A DNA stretch of 64,000 bases from Roridomyces roridus (GCA_029378245.1 JARKIF010000054.1:186001-250000); one strand, 5' to 3'; positions 10,927 to 22,522 are shown, counted from the stretch's first letter. Made by a program: numbers and translations. Notes: generated by a model not told the origin, from the sequence alone.

Positions 10927-11873
10927 ATGGCTACGCATCAAGATGAGATGAATGCGCAGAATCAAATCATACCCGACGGCGTCAATCCGCAGACCTTTCA
11001 GCCCCAGCAGACTCAAATTCAGCCCGACGGTGGGAGTGCTTCTTCTGGTCCTCGCAGGCGTGCGTGTTTCCCTATGGAGTTCCGATAAACAGTGGTCTTA
11101 TTTTGCAACAGCTAAAGGTCCTTCGGTGCGACGCGCGTGTATAGCATGCCATGCGGGAAAAACGCGATGTAGCGAATCGTTGCCTTGTCAGGTGGGTCAC
11201 TCTTTTTTCGTCCCTCCCTCGTACAGGCATGGAGGAGAGAAAGAAAGTTGTGGTTAACATCGGATTCGGCAGAACTGCCTCAAACGGGGACTCGGCAACG
11301 TATGTGCGTATCCTGATCCCGACTCGGAGCAGCAGCCGGTGCCAGGTATGGTCTCCGAATTAGTGCGGTGCTTGTACTTTATTTATTTTATTTCTACAGG
11401 CCGGACTGTATCAGAATCGTCGATTCCGGGGTCGACGCCTTCGTTCAGCGCTGTGCCTCCCCCTCCTCCACCGCCAGTATACGCCGCCTCGGCAGCATCG
11501 ACGGGCATCAACTTGAGCCACCAGCAGTATTATGACTACAACGGGCAGCTCACCGGCGCCTCTTCGACGACGTTCCGGCCGGCCAAACGCGTGCGGACGC
11601 TCACGGAGGAAGAGACTGCCGCGATCACGAGGAATTTTAGTCGCGGGGACTTTTTTGTGGGGACGAGCGCGCCGGTGCGCATAGATCCGAGGCTGCCGGT
11701 GAAACTGACGCTGGGAGATGGGGACCATGTGCAGTGGGTCCTTTCTTGTTTTCTGGTTTCAAGATGAAGGTTGATGTGTTCTTCTTTTTCCCAGTTTTAA
11801 CGTTGGGAATTATGAGGTGAGGGTGTTACTTCCATGCTTGAACGAACCTTGCTGATCTTTCGTCCAGGCTTAA
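10927..11873 (+). CDS. Zn(II)2Cys6 binuclear-cluster protein
   Basis: ATG at 10927. Exons read: 10927 to about 11057, then exons starting near 11111, 11272, 11400, 11796 and 11869, stop TAA 11871-11873. The cluster is split by introns and reads RRACIACHAGKTRC, then SESLPC, then NCLKRGLGNVC: six Cys with Gal4-type spacing, directly after a basic stretch. This is a fungal transcription-factor DNA-binding domain. The rest is a low-complexity Ser/Pro region, including a run of seven prolines, and a conserved-looking tail LTLGDGDH/NVGNYE. There is no middle homology region, so at roughly 215 residues it is shorter than the usual 600-900 for the class. The last two exons are very short and the true 3' end is uncertain. 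Confidence 0.7.
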
Positions 11874-12437
11874 GATGTGATTAAAGTTTTTTCTTGCGAG
11901 TACACTGTATCTTCTTGGACACCACCTATGTATCATTCTTGTTGCCACTGGCACGGCTTGTCGTTATCGCTCCCGGTCATTCAAGCGCCTAGATCAAGGT
12001 GTCCTTGTCGCCTCTGCGCACGCGACTTGTCATTTCTGCTCGCATAAACCCTCCGCGTTGTCTTCCGAGAGATGATCGCCGTATTGAATGCTATTCCCAA
12101 GATTCGCAGAGATTCATCCGCACATCATGAGGGTCCTTCTGAGTATCCAAGACGATGCGCGCGTTTCAATCGTGAGACAGCGTTCTTATCTTCTCCAAAT
12201 CTGCGTGCTGCTGGTGGAATTTCGGAACTCGGGGCACGAAGACTGGCAGGAGAAGTGAGGAGCATGCAAACGGTTAGCTTAGGCTATGAGGATTCAGGAA
12301 TTTTGCGGGACGTCATCTGGGGCAAAACGATTTCGGCCATGTGGGGTAGACCCATTTAGCATCCGCTTATAAGAGTCTCATTGATCCGGCCCCTTGTGCA
12401 TATTTCATCTCTACATGCCCTTGGCCGTACCACCAAA
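11874..12437. other. Intergenic, no feature recognised
   Basis: Stretch between the zinc-cluster gene and the bHLH gene. Only short unrelated frames are present; it presumably holds the 3' end of the former and the promoter of the latter. Nothing repetitive was seen. Confidence 0.5.
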
Positions 12438-13268
12438 ATGTCGCTGTCGCCACCGCCCCCGTTCCCCGACTTTGACTTCAATTTTGACCCTGCCTTGCTT
12501 GCGACCCATCCGCTGCCTCTACCATCGTCGGCAGACCTCTTTTCCGTAGATGAAACGACGGATCTCCTAGGTTTTCTCGACAACTTTGGTGACTTTGGCT
12601 GGGATCCGCAACCACCGCCGTTTGTCCCCTCGAGCGCGCCGTACTCGAACCCACATCTCAATACAGCACCGGAGCCCTCTACCTCGGGGCGTCCGAAACG
12701 ATCAAACACGAGGTCGAGCAGCGCTAGGGAAAAGCAGCAGCTACGCAGAACCTCACCCAGACGCGATAGCGCGACGCCGAGTAACGCGTCCGAGTCGTCT
12801 TCCTCACATACCAATGAGCAGACGACGACGCAATCCAGCACCGCTGCTACATCGACATCGACGTCGACCTCCACATCTACCTCCGCGACCCCCATACCTG
12901 CATCAGCTAGCAGTAACGCACGCAACAAACCCCTCCTCTCCACTCCCCAAAAACGTCTGAATCACATCATGTCCGAGCAAAAGAGACGCAACGCCATCCG
13001 GGATGGCTACGCCCAGCTCATTGCCCTCCTCGCACCCGCAGGTGCCGCGCCCGGAGCTGTAATCGGCATGATGCCTCAACGTGGACGGCCGAAAGGCAGT
13101 GGGAGCCGTGGGGGCAAGAATGGAGGGGCTGCAGGGCAGAATACCGCCAAGGGCAAGAGCGGGGTGCTTTTTCGGGCGGTCGAGTATATCAGGTGGTTGG
13201 AGGAGGGGAGGGAGGCGTTGAGGGAGGAGGTGTTACGCGTCGAGGCGGCTGCTGGGTTTCGGCTGTGA
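12438..13268 (+). CDS. bHLH transcription factor
   Basis: Single intact exon, ATG 12438 to TGA 13266-13268, 276 aa. An acidic/aromatic N-terminus (FPDFDFNFDP) could be an activation segment. Then comes a long Ser/Thr-rich linker with a Thr-Ser repeat. The bHLH lies near residues 175-265: basic region and helix 1 RLNHIMSEQKRRNAIRDGYA, with His and Glu-x-x-Arg in the E-box-reading positions; an unusually long Gly/Lys-rich loop; helix 2 KSGVLFRAVEYIRWLEEGRE running into a short leucine-zipper-like end. It resembles the fungal Max/INO-type group. Nuclear localisation and E-box binding are inferred. Confidence 0.85.
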   Translation: MSLSPPPPFPDFDFNFDPALLATHPLPLPSSADLFSVDETTDLLGFLDNFGDFGWDPQPPPFVPSSAPYSNPHLNTAPEPSTSGRPKRSNTRSSSAREKQQLRRTSPRRDSATPSNASESSSSHTNEQTTTQSSTAATSTSTSTSTSTSATPIPASASSNARNKPLLSTPQKRLNHIMSEQKRRNAIRDGYAQLIALLAPAGAAPGAVIGMMPQRGRPKGSGSRGGKNGGAAGQNTAKGKSGVLFRAVEYIRWLEEGREALREEVLRVEAAAGFRL

Positions 13269-13373
13269 TGTATTTTTATTATTCGGTGGCTTCGTTCTGG
13301 TGAGTCGTACTTTTCTGTCTTATTCGAGTACTTTTGGCTGACTGGACTCAGTTTTCATAGAAACCTCATACTC

Positions 13374-14530
13374 TACACGTCCCAAACTAATAATGTAATC
13401 CATCCTGTGGCTTTGGAATTGCCACTGTCTCCAACGTTCTCTTTTGTCGATGATTCTCAGTTGGTCTCCCATCCCAGTCGTGGCTTGACAGATGCGCGTG
13501 ATCACCGACGCGTGCTCCCGCTGGCCGTGCCAATGTAATCCATCCTTGGAATTGCCGGCGCCACCATGTCTCAAACGTTCCTTTGTGTCTCGTGCCTGCA
13601 AAGCCCCGAGGTCAAGAGATGATTCTCATTTGGTCTTCCGCTGGCTTGACAGATGCGCGTGGTCGCTGACGCGTTCTTCCGCTGGCCGTGCTAGGCAACG
13701 CAGCGCTTCGTTGATGATGTTCATCTGAGCTCGCCATGTCCATGGGTACTGGCGAACGCCGAGGTGAGACCAGGGGCGGGTTTGATACAGACTCTTCTCA
13801 TTATGGTCTTGCATTGCCAAATTTTGCGGCTCTATCGCCGACCCGCGGCGTAGGCTCTCGATGCTCAGCGCTCAGCCTGCTCACCGGGAGGTTCATCGGA
13901 TGGATTCTCGATCAATGACTTTTCGAGCGGTATTCACTATACCTCGGAAGGAAGCCGTTGACAGAGGTGCGATTCCCCTAGCTCTTTCTGTGTTTGTTTC
14001 CTGACTCTGGGACCCAGTCCGCCAATTCTCTCGCTCCACTCTTCTTCTTCATGCACTCCATCTTTTTCACGATGTGCACCGTTACCCGAAATCTAAACTG
14101 TTCACCATTCAATCTGCCACAAATCCATCCCTCCCTTCCTGTCCTACGCTGTCAAGGTGTCGCAGGCCGACAATTCGAAGCTTCCACTGCCCTCCACTGT
14201 CATTGCCCTCGTGATTCATTTAAATTTTGAATTCACACGAAAGTGGGTGCGGTGCACGCTGAGAATCTGCGCGTGCTACATAGAACCAATCCCCATGTCG
14301 AGCTCAGATGACTATCGCGCAACGAAGCCCAGCGTTGCTTAGCACGGCCAGCGGGAGCACGCACGCGCATCTGTCAAGCCACAACTGGGGTGGGTCCCGC
14401 GGCCCACGGCCCGCAGGAGACCGAGAATGTCGTGACAGGTCGGGCTCAAGACGAGACACAAGAGAATATTCCAGCCATGGTGGCAATTCAAAGGCCGCAG
14501 GATGGATTACATTATTAGTTTGGGACGCGT
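13374..14530. repeat. Rearranged duplicated blocks between the arms
   Basis: Three relations are visible. First, 13397-13530 and 13531-13696 are diverged direct repeats (both run from TGTAATCCATCCT to CTGGCCGTGC). Second, the same block returns inverted at about 14290-14520. Third, 13735-14280 repeats, in inverse orientation, 14640-15180, which is the upstream region of the right-hand sulfotransferase-like gene. No gene is supported here; the blocks look like copied promoter and spacer DNA. Confidence 0.7.
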
Positions 14531-14639
14531 ATTAGGTTTCCAAGTATTGAAAACTGCGTCCAGTCAGCCAAAAGTTGCCGAATAAGAAAAAGAGTACGAC
14601 TGACCACCAGAAGGAAGCCGGAATGTTGTATGTATGTAT

Positions 14640-15168
14640 GTAGCACGCGACAAACTCTCGTGTGAATTCAAATAAATCACCGAGCCTTCGGAATGGGAAT
14701 GGCAGTGGAGGGCAGTGGAAGCCTTCGAATTCTCGACACCGTGACAGCGTAGGAGAGCGTAGGAGAGGAAGGGATGGATGGATTTGTGGCATATCGAATG
14801 GCAGATATCGGGGATAACGGTACAAATCTTGAAATATAGACAGCTGGAGTGGACGAAGGGGAAGAGTGGACGAAGAGCCAACGAAGAGCATTTGCAGACT
14901 GGGGTCCCAGAATCAGAAAAAACAAGGGCAGTAAGAGTAGGGGAATCGCACCTGTGCCAACGGCTCTCCCTGCAAGGCATAGTGAATACCGCTCGAAAAA
15001 GTGATTCCTCGGACGCTCGAGAATGCGATGATCTGCCTGAGCGCAGAGCATCGAGAGCCTGCGCCACGGGTCGGCGATAGTGTTCGGTTTAGAACGGGCC
15101 ATAACGAGAATTTGCTGGGTGTATTAAACACCTCTACTGCAAGAGCCCTTGGCCTCGCTCTGCCACCC
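14640..15168. repeat. Upstream region of sulfotransferase-like copy 2, inverted copy of 13735-14280
   Basis: Shares with 13735-14280, on the opposite strand, landmarks such as TCGCCGACCC, TTTTTCGAGCGGTATTCACT and GGTGCGATTCCCCTA. It therefore contains the presumed promoter of the gene starting at 15169, present a second time without the gene. No open frame is preserved between the copies. Confidence 0.65.
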
Positions 15169-16057
15169 ATGGACACTGCAACGCCGGCAACTGGACGGAA
15201 ACACCGATTTACGGACAGTGGAAGCACCAACATCGACCGACGCACTTGTCGGCGCGTCGTACCCATGGAAGTCTTGTCTCTGGGAATGTCACGAACTGGA
15301 ACGGCTTGTCAGTATATACATATCCGAATCAGCCATAGCTCACCTCTTCTACACAGCGATAAAGGCTGCATTGGAAATATTGGGATACAACGATTGCTAC
15401 CACGGCAGCAGTATTTGCGCCAATGCACAGGACGTCGAGATGTGGATGGAAGCATATGCAGCCAAGTTTGAGGGAAGAGGCACGTTTGGCCGGGCGGAGT
15501 GGGACAAGCTGCTAGGCCACTGTGTGGCGGTGACGGATGCGCCGTGCAACGTCTTTGCAGCTGAGCTCATCGACGCGTACCCCGAGGCCAAGATAATCCT
15601 GGTGGAGCGCGACATCGAGAGCTGGGACAAGTCCTTCGGCATCTTGATAGACGGGACCTTCCGACTCAGCCGTATCGCAGGCTTTCTCGACCCGTTCTGG
15701 GCAGGCAGAGTGGTTGGATCAATGCGCAGATGGATGGCGGACGGGTTTGGTGCAAGGACGCCTGAAGAGGCGCGAAAGAATGCGAGAAGTCGGTATCGCG
15801 CGCACTATGCCCAAGTTAGGAGCCTCGCTCCGAAGGATAGGCTGCTCGAGTACGAGCTGGGGAGTGGCTGGGAGCCGCTCTGCAAGTTCCTTGGCAAGGA
15901 GGTGCCCAACGTGCCATTCCCTCGAACGAACGAAGCTGTTGAGCTCAGGGAAGAACTGGAACGGCTGAGAAGTGCGTGCGTAGTTCGAGCAATGCGGAAC
16001 GTGGCAGGCGGACTTTTGGTATGCGTGGGTCTGGCGCTCGCTTCCTACTATTGGTAG
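15169..16057 (+). CDS. Sulfotransferase-like P-loop protein, copy 2
   Basis: ATG 15169, intron about 15315-15362, TAG 16055-16057. Same architecture as the copy at 8648-9533: MDTATPATG, P-loop GMSRTGTAS, ALEILGYNDCYHG, KIILVERDIESWDKS, LLEYELGSGWEPLC, hydrophobic C-terminus. No stop or frameshift is present, so both copies appear intact. Changes cluster in the last 60 residues, where many charged/hydrophobic swaps occur. The upstream 500 bp is duplicated again at 13.7-14.3 kb without the gene. Confidence 0.8.
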
Positions 16058-16059
16058 AA

Positions 16060-17540
16060 TGGAACCTTTGCTAGATTGAGACGATAGACCAGGAAGAAAA
16101 GACGAGGAATGCGCACCAAGGGAGCCAGCATTATGATAATGGGGAACTTCAAAGCGGGCCCTTCCTTCCTCATTCAAACGCGTCGGAGTGTTGAACGGAT
16201 GAGCGCGTCGTGCTGGTCGAGACCCGTCCAACTTCGAAGGAGGTGGGCTCGATTCATAGTCAACAAGGAGATGTCAACGTCAAGGCGCGCTGTTGCTGGG
16301 ACCCGTCAAACTTCGAGTGGGAAGTCAGGGCCGATAAGTCGACGTTGAGGACGAGAAGAGACGATATGGCTCGACCGTGTAAGTGGCAGTCCTTCGTCGA
16401 GTACGTTGCCTCAGACAAGCCTCGGACGGGGTCGGCCGTCGGACGCGAATAGGATCGCAACTATGACAACGATGGCCGGGCCGTCGCGCGCCGACGAACA
16501 GTTCTCTCTCCCCTCCACACCTGCAATTGCAAGCAGTCAGAACGCCGGAATCTTCAAAGGGAGAAGACGCACGCACATTGCCATCCTTCCCATCCTTTCA
16601 GCTCAAGACACGGTAACCGTCCGAAGTGGAATGGAAGAGCAGAGAGAAGGCTGTATGAATCGGGCGTTGAGATTGGATACTGAAGTGGAAGCCTCAGAAG
16701 ACTTACGAGCAGGACGACCACCGCTTCACGATTCCATTCGACCGCGCAGCAGGAGCCACCGTTTGTCGAGCCACGTCTTTTCATGTCTGTGTCGTTTGTG
16801 GATCCTCGAGCGATGGAGATGGGTCTGGGCAATGGAAATGATGGAGAGCAGAGCAGGCTGTAGGAACTGGGCGTTGAGATTCGATGCTCCGGCAAAGGTC
16901 TCACTGGCCGAAGACTAACGAACGAAACGCGTCCACCCCTCACGACCTCGAGAAACCTCAGCGCCCGCCCTTTCCGTCACCGAGCCTGACGATTCCCGAA
17001 CGTGTTTGTCGTCTTGCGAGCGAAGGAGATGGGTCTGTTGTCGCTTGAAGAGAATGATACTGGTGCCTTGGATTCATGTCCTCTCTATAGTTGGAAGTGA
17101 ACGTACTTGAAGTCCTTGGTCCTTCCCTGTTCTGTCGCATCTTGAGCGGCCTGTGTGCATCTGTGAACTCGTTGCTATAATGAGCAAGGAAACTGGATGG
17201 CCGTCATTGTTAAAGCTTGTTGACCGCGTCGCTGGAAAGCGCGAGCTTGAGTGAAGTCGACGACGCACCCAGCAGCTCTAGTAACTCAACGTGTCTGTTC
17301 ACACTGGGCGAGTTTCTCAATTGCGCATACTATTGAGACACTACATGATGGCTAAAGGAAAGGAAGAAGAAAACCCAAATTGGGGATCCGACTGCCTTTT
17401 ATAGGATTTCACGACCCCGTGACGAATAACTCAGCACAGCCGCAAAATAATCAAACACCGCCATTGGCACGGGACCAGGGCTAGCGAGTATAAAATGAGG
17501 GCGTCCATTGTTTGTTCTTCACTTTACCAAGTACCACAAC
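16060..17540. repeat. Non-coding part of right arm
   Basis: Counterpart of 7100-8640 on the other strand, with the same degenerate direct repeats. Short open frames here are not conserved between the two arms, so none is annotated. Confidence 0.5.
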
Positions 17541-17541
17541 G

Positions 17542-18522
17542 ATGTTCTCTCGCCACATTCGCCGCCTCGTTCTCGTTCTCGTCGGCAGCTCCCTGCTCGC
17601 CAGCGTCGACTTGCCTTCGTCCTCCTCGCCTGGGCTTGTCGTCCCTCCAACCGACTCCTTCAAACCCGCCACCAACAACACCTCCGCCCCGACTTGCGCC
17701 TTGGGTAAGGAATCCTCAGAATCTCTTCTCTGCCTTTGCTGACGCGACGTAGAACCACTCCTCCTGCTCAAGTTCCCCACCGAGTTGCCTCCGCCCACCA
17801 CTCTCCCCACCCCACACGTCATGTCGCCCTTCGACCTCTTTGCCGACTTCGACATCGACCTCGCCGAGAAGTGGTTTCCCGCCTGGCTCGTCATAGCTCA
17901 AACGGCGACTCGCGACCCCAGCCGCCTGCTGTCGTCGCTCGTGGTGGAAGGAGCAAAGCTCATGTTGTATGACCACGCTATGGGAGCTCAGAGCGATGTT
18001 TACGTCGCCGAGAGTGTCGAGCACCACCTCGCCTCCTTTGGAGTCCGCTTCGTGTTGGACATGTTGCTTGGGTTGTTGGGTTGTTTGCTTGTTCGTGTCA
18101 AGAAGGTGCGTTTCCTAGACCGCGTTTCCTCCTCTTACTCATTGCTCCTTCCAGATTAGAATTCAGAGAGTCGTTGTTGAGGAGTTGATCTCGTGGGCTG
18201 CTGGCCAAGTGCGTCGCCCGTCTCTTCCTTTCCTCACGCGTCTAACTCTTTCTTCTAGATACATTGTCTCGTCATTGCCCTCGCCTCGCACGCCGATCTT
18301 CGACCCATAACGTTGCGTTGCGCTTGGGATTTAGTGTGGATTCTACTTTTGGTACGCAACTGCTACTTTCATCTCTCTCTCTCATCTTCTGACCACATTC
18401 CTCAGCTCGATATGATTGCCTATCTTCGCCGCTCGTCACCTTCTCCACCTCCACCTCCTCCGACCCACCCTCCTCAATCTCGCCGACGCCGGAAACGGTG
18501 GTATCATGGCAAACGCGCGTAG
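17542..18522 (+). CDS. Unknown secreted or membrane protein, copy 2
   Basis: ATG 17542, TAG 18520-18522, five exons; introns with gtaagg, gtgcgt, gtgcgt and gtacgc donors. Signal peptide MFSRHIRRLVLVLVGSSLLA, linker, EKWFPAWLVIAQTATRDPSR, hydrophobic segments FVLDMLLGLLGCLLV and DLVWILLLLDMIAYL, six-proline run, Arg-rich tail. It is the duplicate of 6123-7096 and intact. Conservation of both signal peptide and membrane segments between diverged copies argues that the protein is made. Function unknown. Confidence 0.6.
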
Positions 18523-18985
18523 CGCCCGCGATCGGACTCCCTGCACCCTGGCCGGCAAGAACAACGATTCAGCAAGTTATGGACCTCGAGGACGGACGCG
18601 TCGCGATCGAGGGGGTATTGCAGCGTTGTTTTCGGGCTGGTTATGGGCTACGGGATCTCGCAGTGCGTCTTTTCCTTTTCCCGCTCTTGCTCTTTACTTA
18701 CGACTTCTTAGGGTTGACTACTTCTCAGAATATTTGCTTAGACTCGTACCCATAGATTCTCTCTCCCTCTCTCGACTCCATAGATCTCTTTCGTCTCTCC
18801 TCGATTCCCTTCCCTCTACTACTACTATACTATCATCGAATCAGGCCTCTCATCTAGAATTATATCGAGGCCTATATCATTTTCCTTCTGTACTACTATA
18901 ATACGGCCTGTACTCTCCTCAATTTATCTCTTTCTCTCTCTGGTCAATGGGATCGTCCGCACTTGTGAACGTTGAGATTCGAAAC

Positions 18986-19972
18986 TGCCTTTGATCGCAA
19001 GTCAAGCCTTTCTTTACTCCATCACCATCGAACCGCCTCATTTCATTTGCTGCCTCGTCCCGGAGGGCCTGCTCCATTCTTTTGTGGTGGTGTGCAAGCA
19101 CGGCCAGAGATGGCCTTAACTTGTGTTCAGTCAACGATCCAGAAAAGACGCGCGTACTTGGAACGCGATGAACGCCCCATCCAGTTCATATGTGACTCAG
19201 TCTCATCGCCATCCTTGGTTCTCGAATCACCTCTCGAATCCTCCAGCATGCCTGCAACTCAAAGGGAAGAAAAGTCTGTTATGACGTCCGACCATAAAGT
19301 CAGGAGGAGAGACGATTGGAGTTGCGGCTCAAACGGGAACAGCTCGTGGTGCGTCTCGTTCTTTTCACCCCAATTAGCAACTTCAATGCTCTCACAGAGG
19401 AACTCACCCAGCCAAAACTCACGAATGTAATGCCGCAGTGCGCGTCTGGAGGAGAAACAAGCTAAATGTCGCGGTAAGGTCCACTCCGTTCCCTCCAATC
19501 TTGTCCTCATTCTTGCCAGCTGCGCAGTCGCCAGGGGCTCAGGGCATACCGGAGAGCCGTCCGTCTGCCAGAGAAAGGGTACTGCACGGCAGAAGTATTG
19601 GAAAGTGCGACGGGCGTGGCTCGACAGCCTAACGGAGGAGAAACGCGGTGAGTTGTGTGCGATATCCTCTTGATTCGAGGCTCAAACCCGCCCCAGATGC
19701 TCTTGAGGATATTGTTCAAGAGGGGCTGGGAAAACGACTAGGATGATTGCGATTGCTGTGGAGTGCTGCCTGTGGATATATGCTTTTCGACGCGTCCACG
19801 GGTGCCATGTTCCCCGGGCTGCAATAGCTTCGCGCGGGTGACGCGCATTTTGCGGTGTTGAGCCAACGGTCGAATGAGCGGGCACGGGAAACCTTTTTGT
19901 GAATTAACCAGTGTCTTTCAGGAAATAATTTATGCAATAGAGGGTCATGATACATGAGTGCGTTTCGTTAAA
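18986..19972. other. No gene supported
   Basis: Several short frames on both strands, none with recognisable motifs or a convincing splice chain. A plus-strand piece around 19440-19630 could be exons of an unrecognised gene, but I cannot join them. Confidence 0.4.
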
Positions 19973-20763
19973 TCATACTGGCATCCCGACATAGCGCCCG
20001 ATAACACGAAGAGGGTGGTCCTGGGGAAAATAACCATCCATACGGTTTACCAGCGTGGGCTCTGGGATGCGACGGCCGCTAAACATTCCATAAGCGCTTT
20101 CGAGCTGCATTAACTCTGGACAGCTCTCGTATGGGTCTTGTCCACGACCAGGATACAAGATGGGTGTACCGCTGCGGCAGCCGTCACGGCGCTCGGCCTT
20201 GCTGAAATCGACGATACGGATGCTTCGGCCGACGGTGATGAAGTGGTCTCCGAGGACGAGGTTGTTGTGGATGACTCCCGCTGAGAAAGAGTGAGTACGG
20301 GGGTTACTGGTGTGCGAATGCCACTGACCTTTATGAAGTGCGCAGGCGGCGAGCATTACTTGGCGGCTGCAAACAAGTTAGTCCGAGGAAATCGAAAGAG
20401 ACAGGACGCACTTTTCCTCGTGCATATCGACAAACTTGGACTCTTCCGGGGCCCAACACATCTCGAGCAACATCGCTGCAACGCTGCCACCGCCAACGTC
20501 CCAAAAAAGATTCCGTAAAAGACGGGCACATATTTGCCTTGCAGATGCAGGAGCTCATGTTTGTAAAACTGCGCCTCCTTCATGAGCGAGGTGATATCGT
20601 CGGGCGTTCGCGCCAGCTTGAGCACGGCGAGTCTGCCGTCGGTGGCTCGGACGACGCTGATATGTTTGCTGACGACTTGCTCTTTGATTACGGTGAAAGA
20701 GTCTCCGGGCCGGGGGGAGCGGAGAAGGGTCGTTTCGTGGTCCCAAGTGAGGAGGAGAGACAT
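19973..20763 (-). pseudogene. Kinase-like (fungal APH/RIO-like fold) gene with a frameshift
   Basis: ATG 20763, TGA 19973-19975, two clear introns. Segments in order: VIKEQVVSKHISVVRATDGR; VLKLARTPDDITSLMKEAQF; FYKHELLHLQGKYVPVFYGI; VAAMLLEMCWAPEESKF; MLAACALHK; VIHNNLVLGDHFITVG; IRIVDFSKAERRDGC. These correspond to the N-lobe Lys strand, hinge, catalytic loop (HNN in place of HRD) and a DFS in place of DFG. The frame breaks once near 20500 at a run of six T and three G: one base is missing between FYGIFFG and the GGGSVAAML segment. Either a pseudogene or a sequencing error. Even if intact, the altered loop suggests weak or no activity. Confidence 0.6.
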
Positions 20764-21008
20764 GGTGGGTGGGCGAAGGTTGGCTGAACGCGTTTGTGGG
20801 AGCGGCATTTATACTGCCACCGCTCGCTTTGGGCACAATGGGCCATATTCATGCATAGGGTCCGTGGATGGCTTTACCGCAGGGTGCTTTGTCCAGTTGT
20901 CCAATCAAAACAATGGCACGAGCATCGATCGAATTGTTCTGCGCAAGAACCTTTATGGGGTTGAATGTCGGAAGGCCATCAACGAGTCAGTCAGCAAAGC
21001 CTGCGAAA

Positions 21009-21980
21009 ATGAGTCAGTCCAATCTAATGTCTCCTTCTACCACTACCTTCCCATTCTACATCGTCTCCGCATTTTCTAGCGGCCCATTCCAAGGCAACCC
21101 CGCCGCCGTCCTCTTTATCGACTCGGCACCAATTGAACCCGCCGTGCTCCAAAGGACGGCAACCAATTTCGTTCAGCCGATGTTATCCGTCGTCGGCGCG
21201 CAGCGCGAAACCTCGGATTCCAAGATTGCAGCATTCGATATTAGCTGGTTTACCACTTCGCAAGAACTGCCTGCTAATTCGTTCTGTGGGCACGGCACCA
21301 TTGCTGCTGTGCGAGCCATCTTCGAGCGTGGGTTGGTTGGAGAGGGCGTTGAAACGATCGAATTCCGGACAAAGAGTGGGGCGACTATCAGAGCGTGCCG
21401 AGTGGGCGAAAATTCTGTGCAGATTCGAGTTGCGGGTGGTGTACTTACGGAGTTGGCTGAGGAAAAGAAACTCAAAGCGACGAAAGCTATTTTTTCTGCG
21501 TTTGGGCGGGAGGTGGACATCAAGTATCTTGGCGTGGGCAGCGGTCCGTATGAGATTTACCTCGTCGTTGAATTGGACGAGAAGGAGGATTTGGGTAACT
21601 GTCAGGTCAATATCGACGCATTGGTGAGTCAAAATGAAATGAAAAGAGGCAGACCTTGAATTTTCTCATAGCGAAATACTGGATACTTGACCAACGTCTT
21701 CACCACCACCGCCTCGGGCGCTCGCGGGCAGTTTGTTTCCCGGATGTTCTCGCCTGCGACTCTGCCAGCCCCGCATTCCGAAGACGCAGTCTGCGGCTCG
21801 GCGCATGGCCTACTCGTCCCATATTGGTCTCTTAAAAATGATCTGAAGAAGAACGAGCCCTTGCGAGCGACGCAGGTTAGCTCGCGTGGGGGTCAACTCG
21901 ATTTGTTGTGGGATGGGGATGCGGTTGGATTGACGGGCGAAACTTTTGTGATGCTGAAGGGAGAGATCTACCTGCAGTAA
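21009..21980 (+). CDS. PhzF-like isomerase-fold protein
   Basis: ATG 21009, one 48-bp intron at about 21625-21672, TAA 21978-21980, about 308 aa, the normal length for the PhzF family (diaminopimelate-epimerase fold). Family marks: FYIVSAFSSGPFQGNPAAVL at the N-terminus, SFCGHGTIAA in lobe 1, and EDAVCGSAHGLLVPYW in lobe 2. At the place of the catalytic Glu of bacterial PhzF the sequence reads QPMLSVV, without an obvious acid, so catalysis may differ. It is divergently placed from the kinase-like gene with a 245-bp shared upstream region. Substrate unknown. Confidence 0.8.
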
Positions 21981-22083
21981 GAACAAGCTGGAATGAATTA
22001 CCTTGCCGCGTGTGCCGTGTCGCGTCGTGAATCGCTTAACTTTGATCGTCAAACTCTGTCAGCGACTCTCATCATCTTGTGCC

Positions 22084-22522
22084 ATGTCCTCCAGTAAGTC
22101 GCATTGGCCAAAAGAAATCCCGGTACTGAAGCAAAAAACAAGCTTCTGAATCCGCGCCAAAGGACGTGTGGGTCATTATGCAAACCGACTACGACCATCA
22201 CACGGACGAAGAAGGCCGCAGCCATCTTGCATCCCAAGTCGTCTTTGAATCCCTCCAAGAGGCCAACAAAGAAGCCCGGTGGGCGCTGTGCGAGACATGT
22301 GGGTTTGAAGATGAAGAAGAGCTGAACCATGTTGAGCGGGACGAAAAGAACATTGGGTCTTCGACTGAGGCGTATATTGGTTACGCGTACGTTCGCGAGG
22401 ACGAGAGGGATAACGTCAAGGTCGCGGTTGAGAGGATGACTTTCCAGCGGGCAGTGAAACCATCGAAAGAGTCGAAGAAGAAGAGGAAGATTCAGGAGGT
22501 GATTGAAATATCCAGCGACTAG
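22084..22522 (+). CDS. Small unknown protein, tandem paralog 1
   Basis: Short first exon at ATG 22084 (MSS...), an intron of about 40 bp whose acceptor I could not fix, then a long exon ending at TAG 22520-22522. The core KDVWVIMQTDYDHHTDEEGR, followed by ESLQEANKEAR, and later NIGSSTEAYIGYAYV and a Lys-rich tail (SKKKRKIQ, possible NLS) match the second half of the next gene. The pattern of a beta strand, acidic loop, helix and beta strand suggests a small alpha/beta domain. I do not recognise the family. Confidence 0.55.

Larger units (their letters stand above)
15110..18985. repeat. Right arm of the large inverted duplication
   Basis: Mirror image of about 5680-9600 (see that entry). Coding parts are more alike than spacers. 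The outer border, near 18985, is where similarity fades after a CT-rich stretch. Confidence 0.85.
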
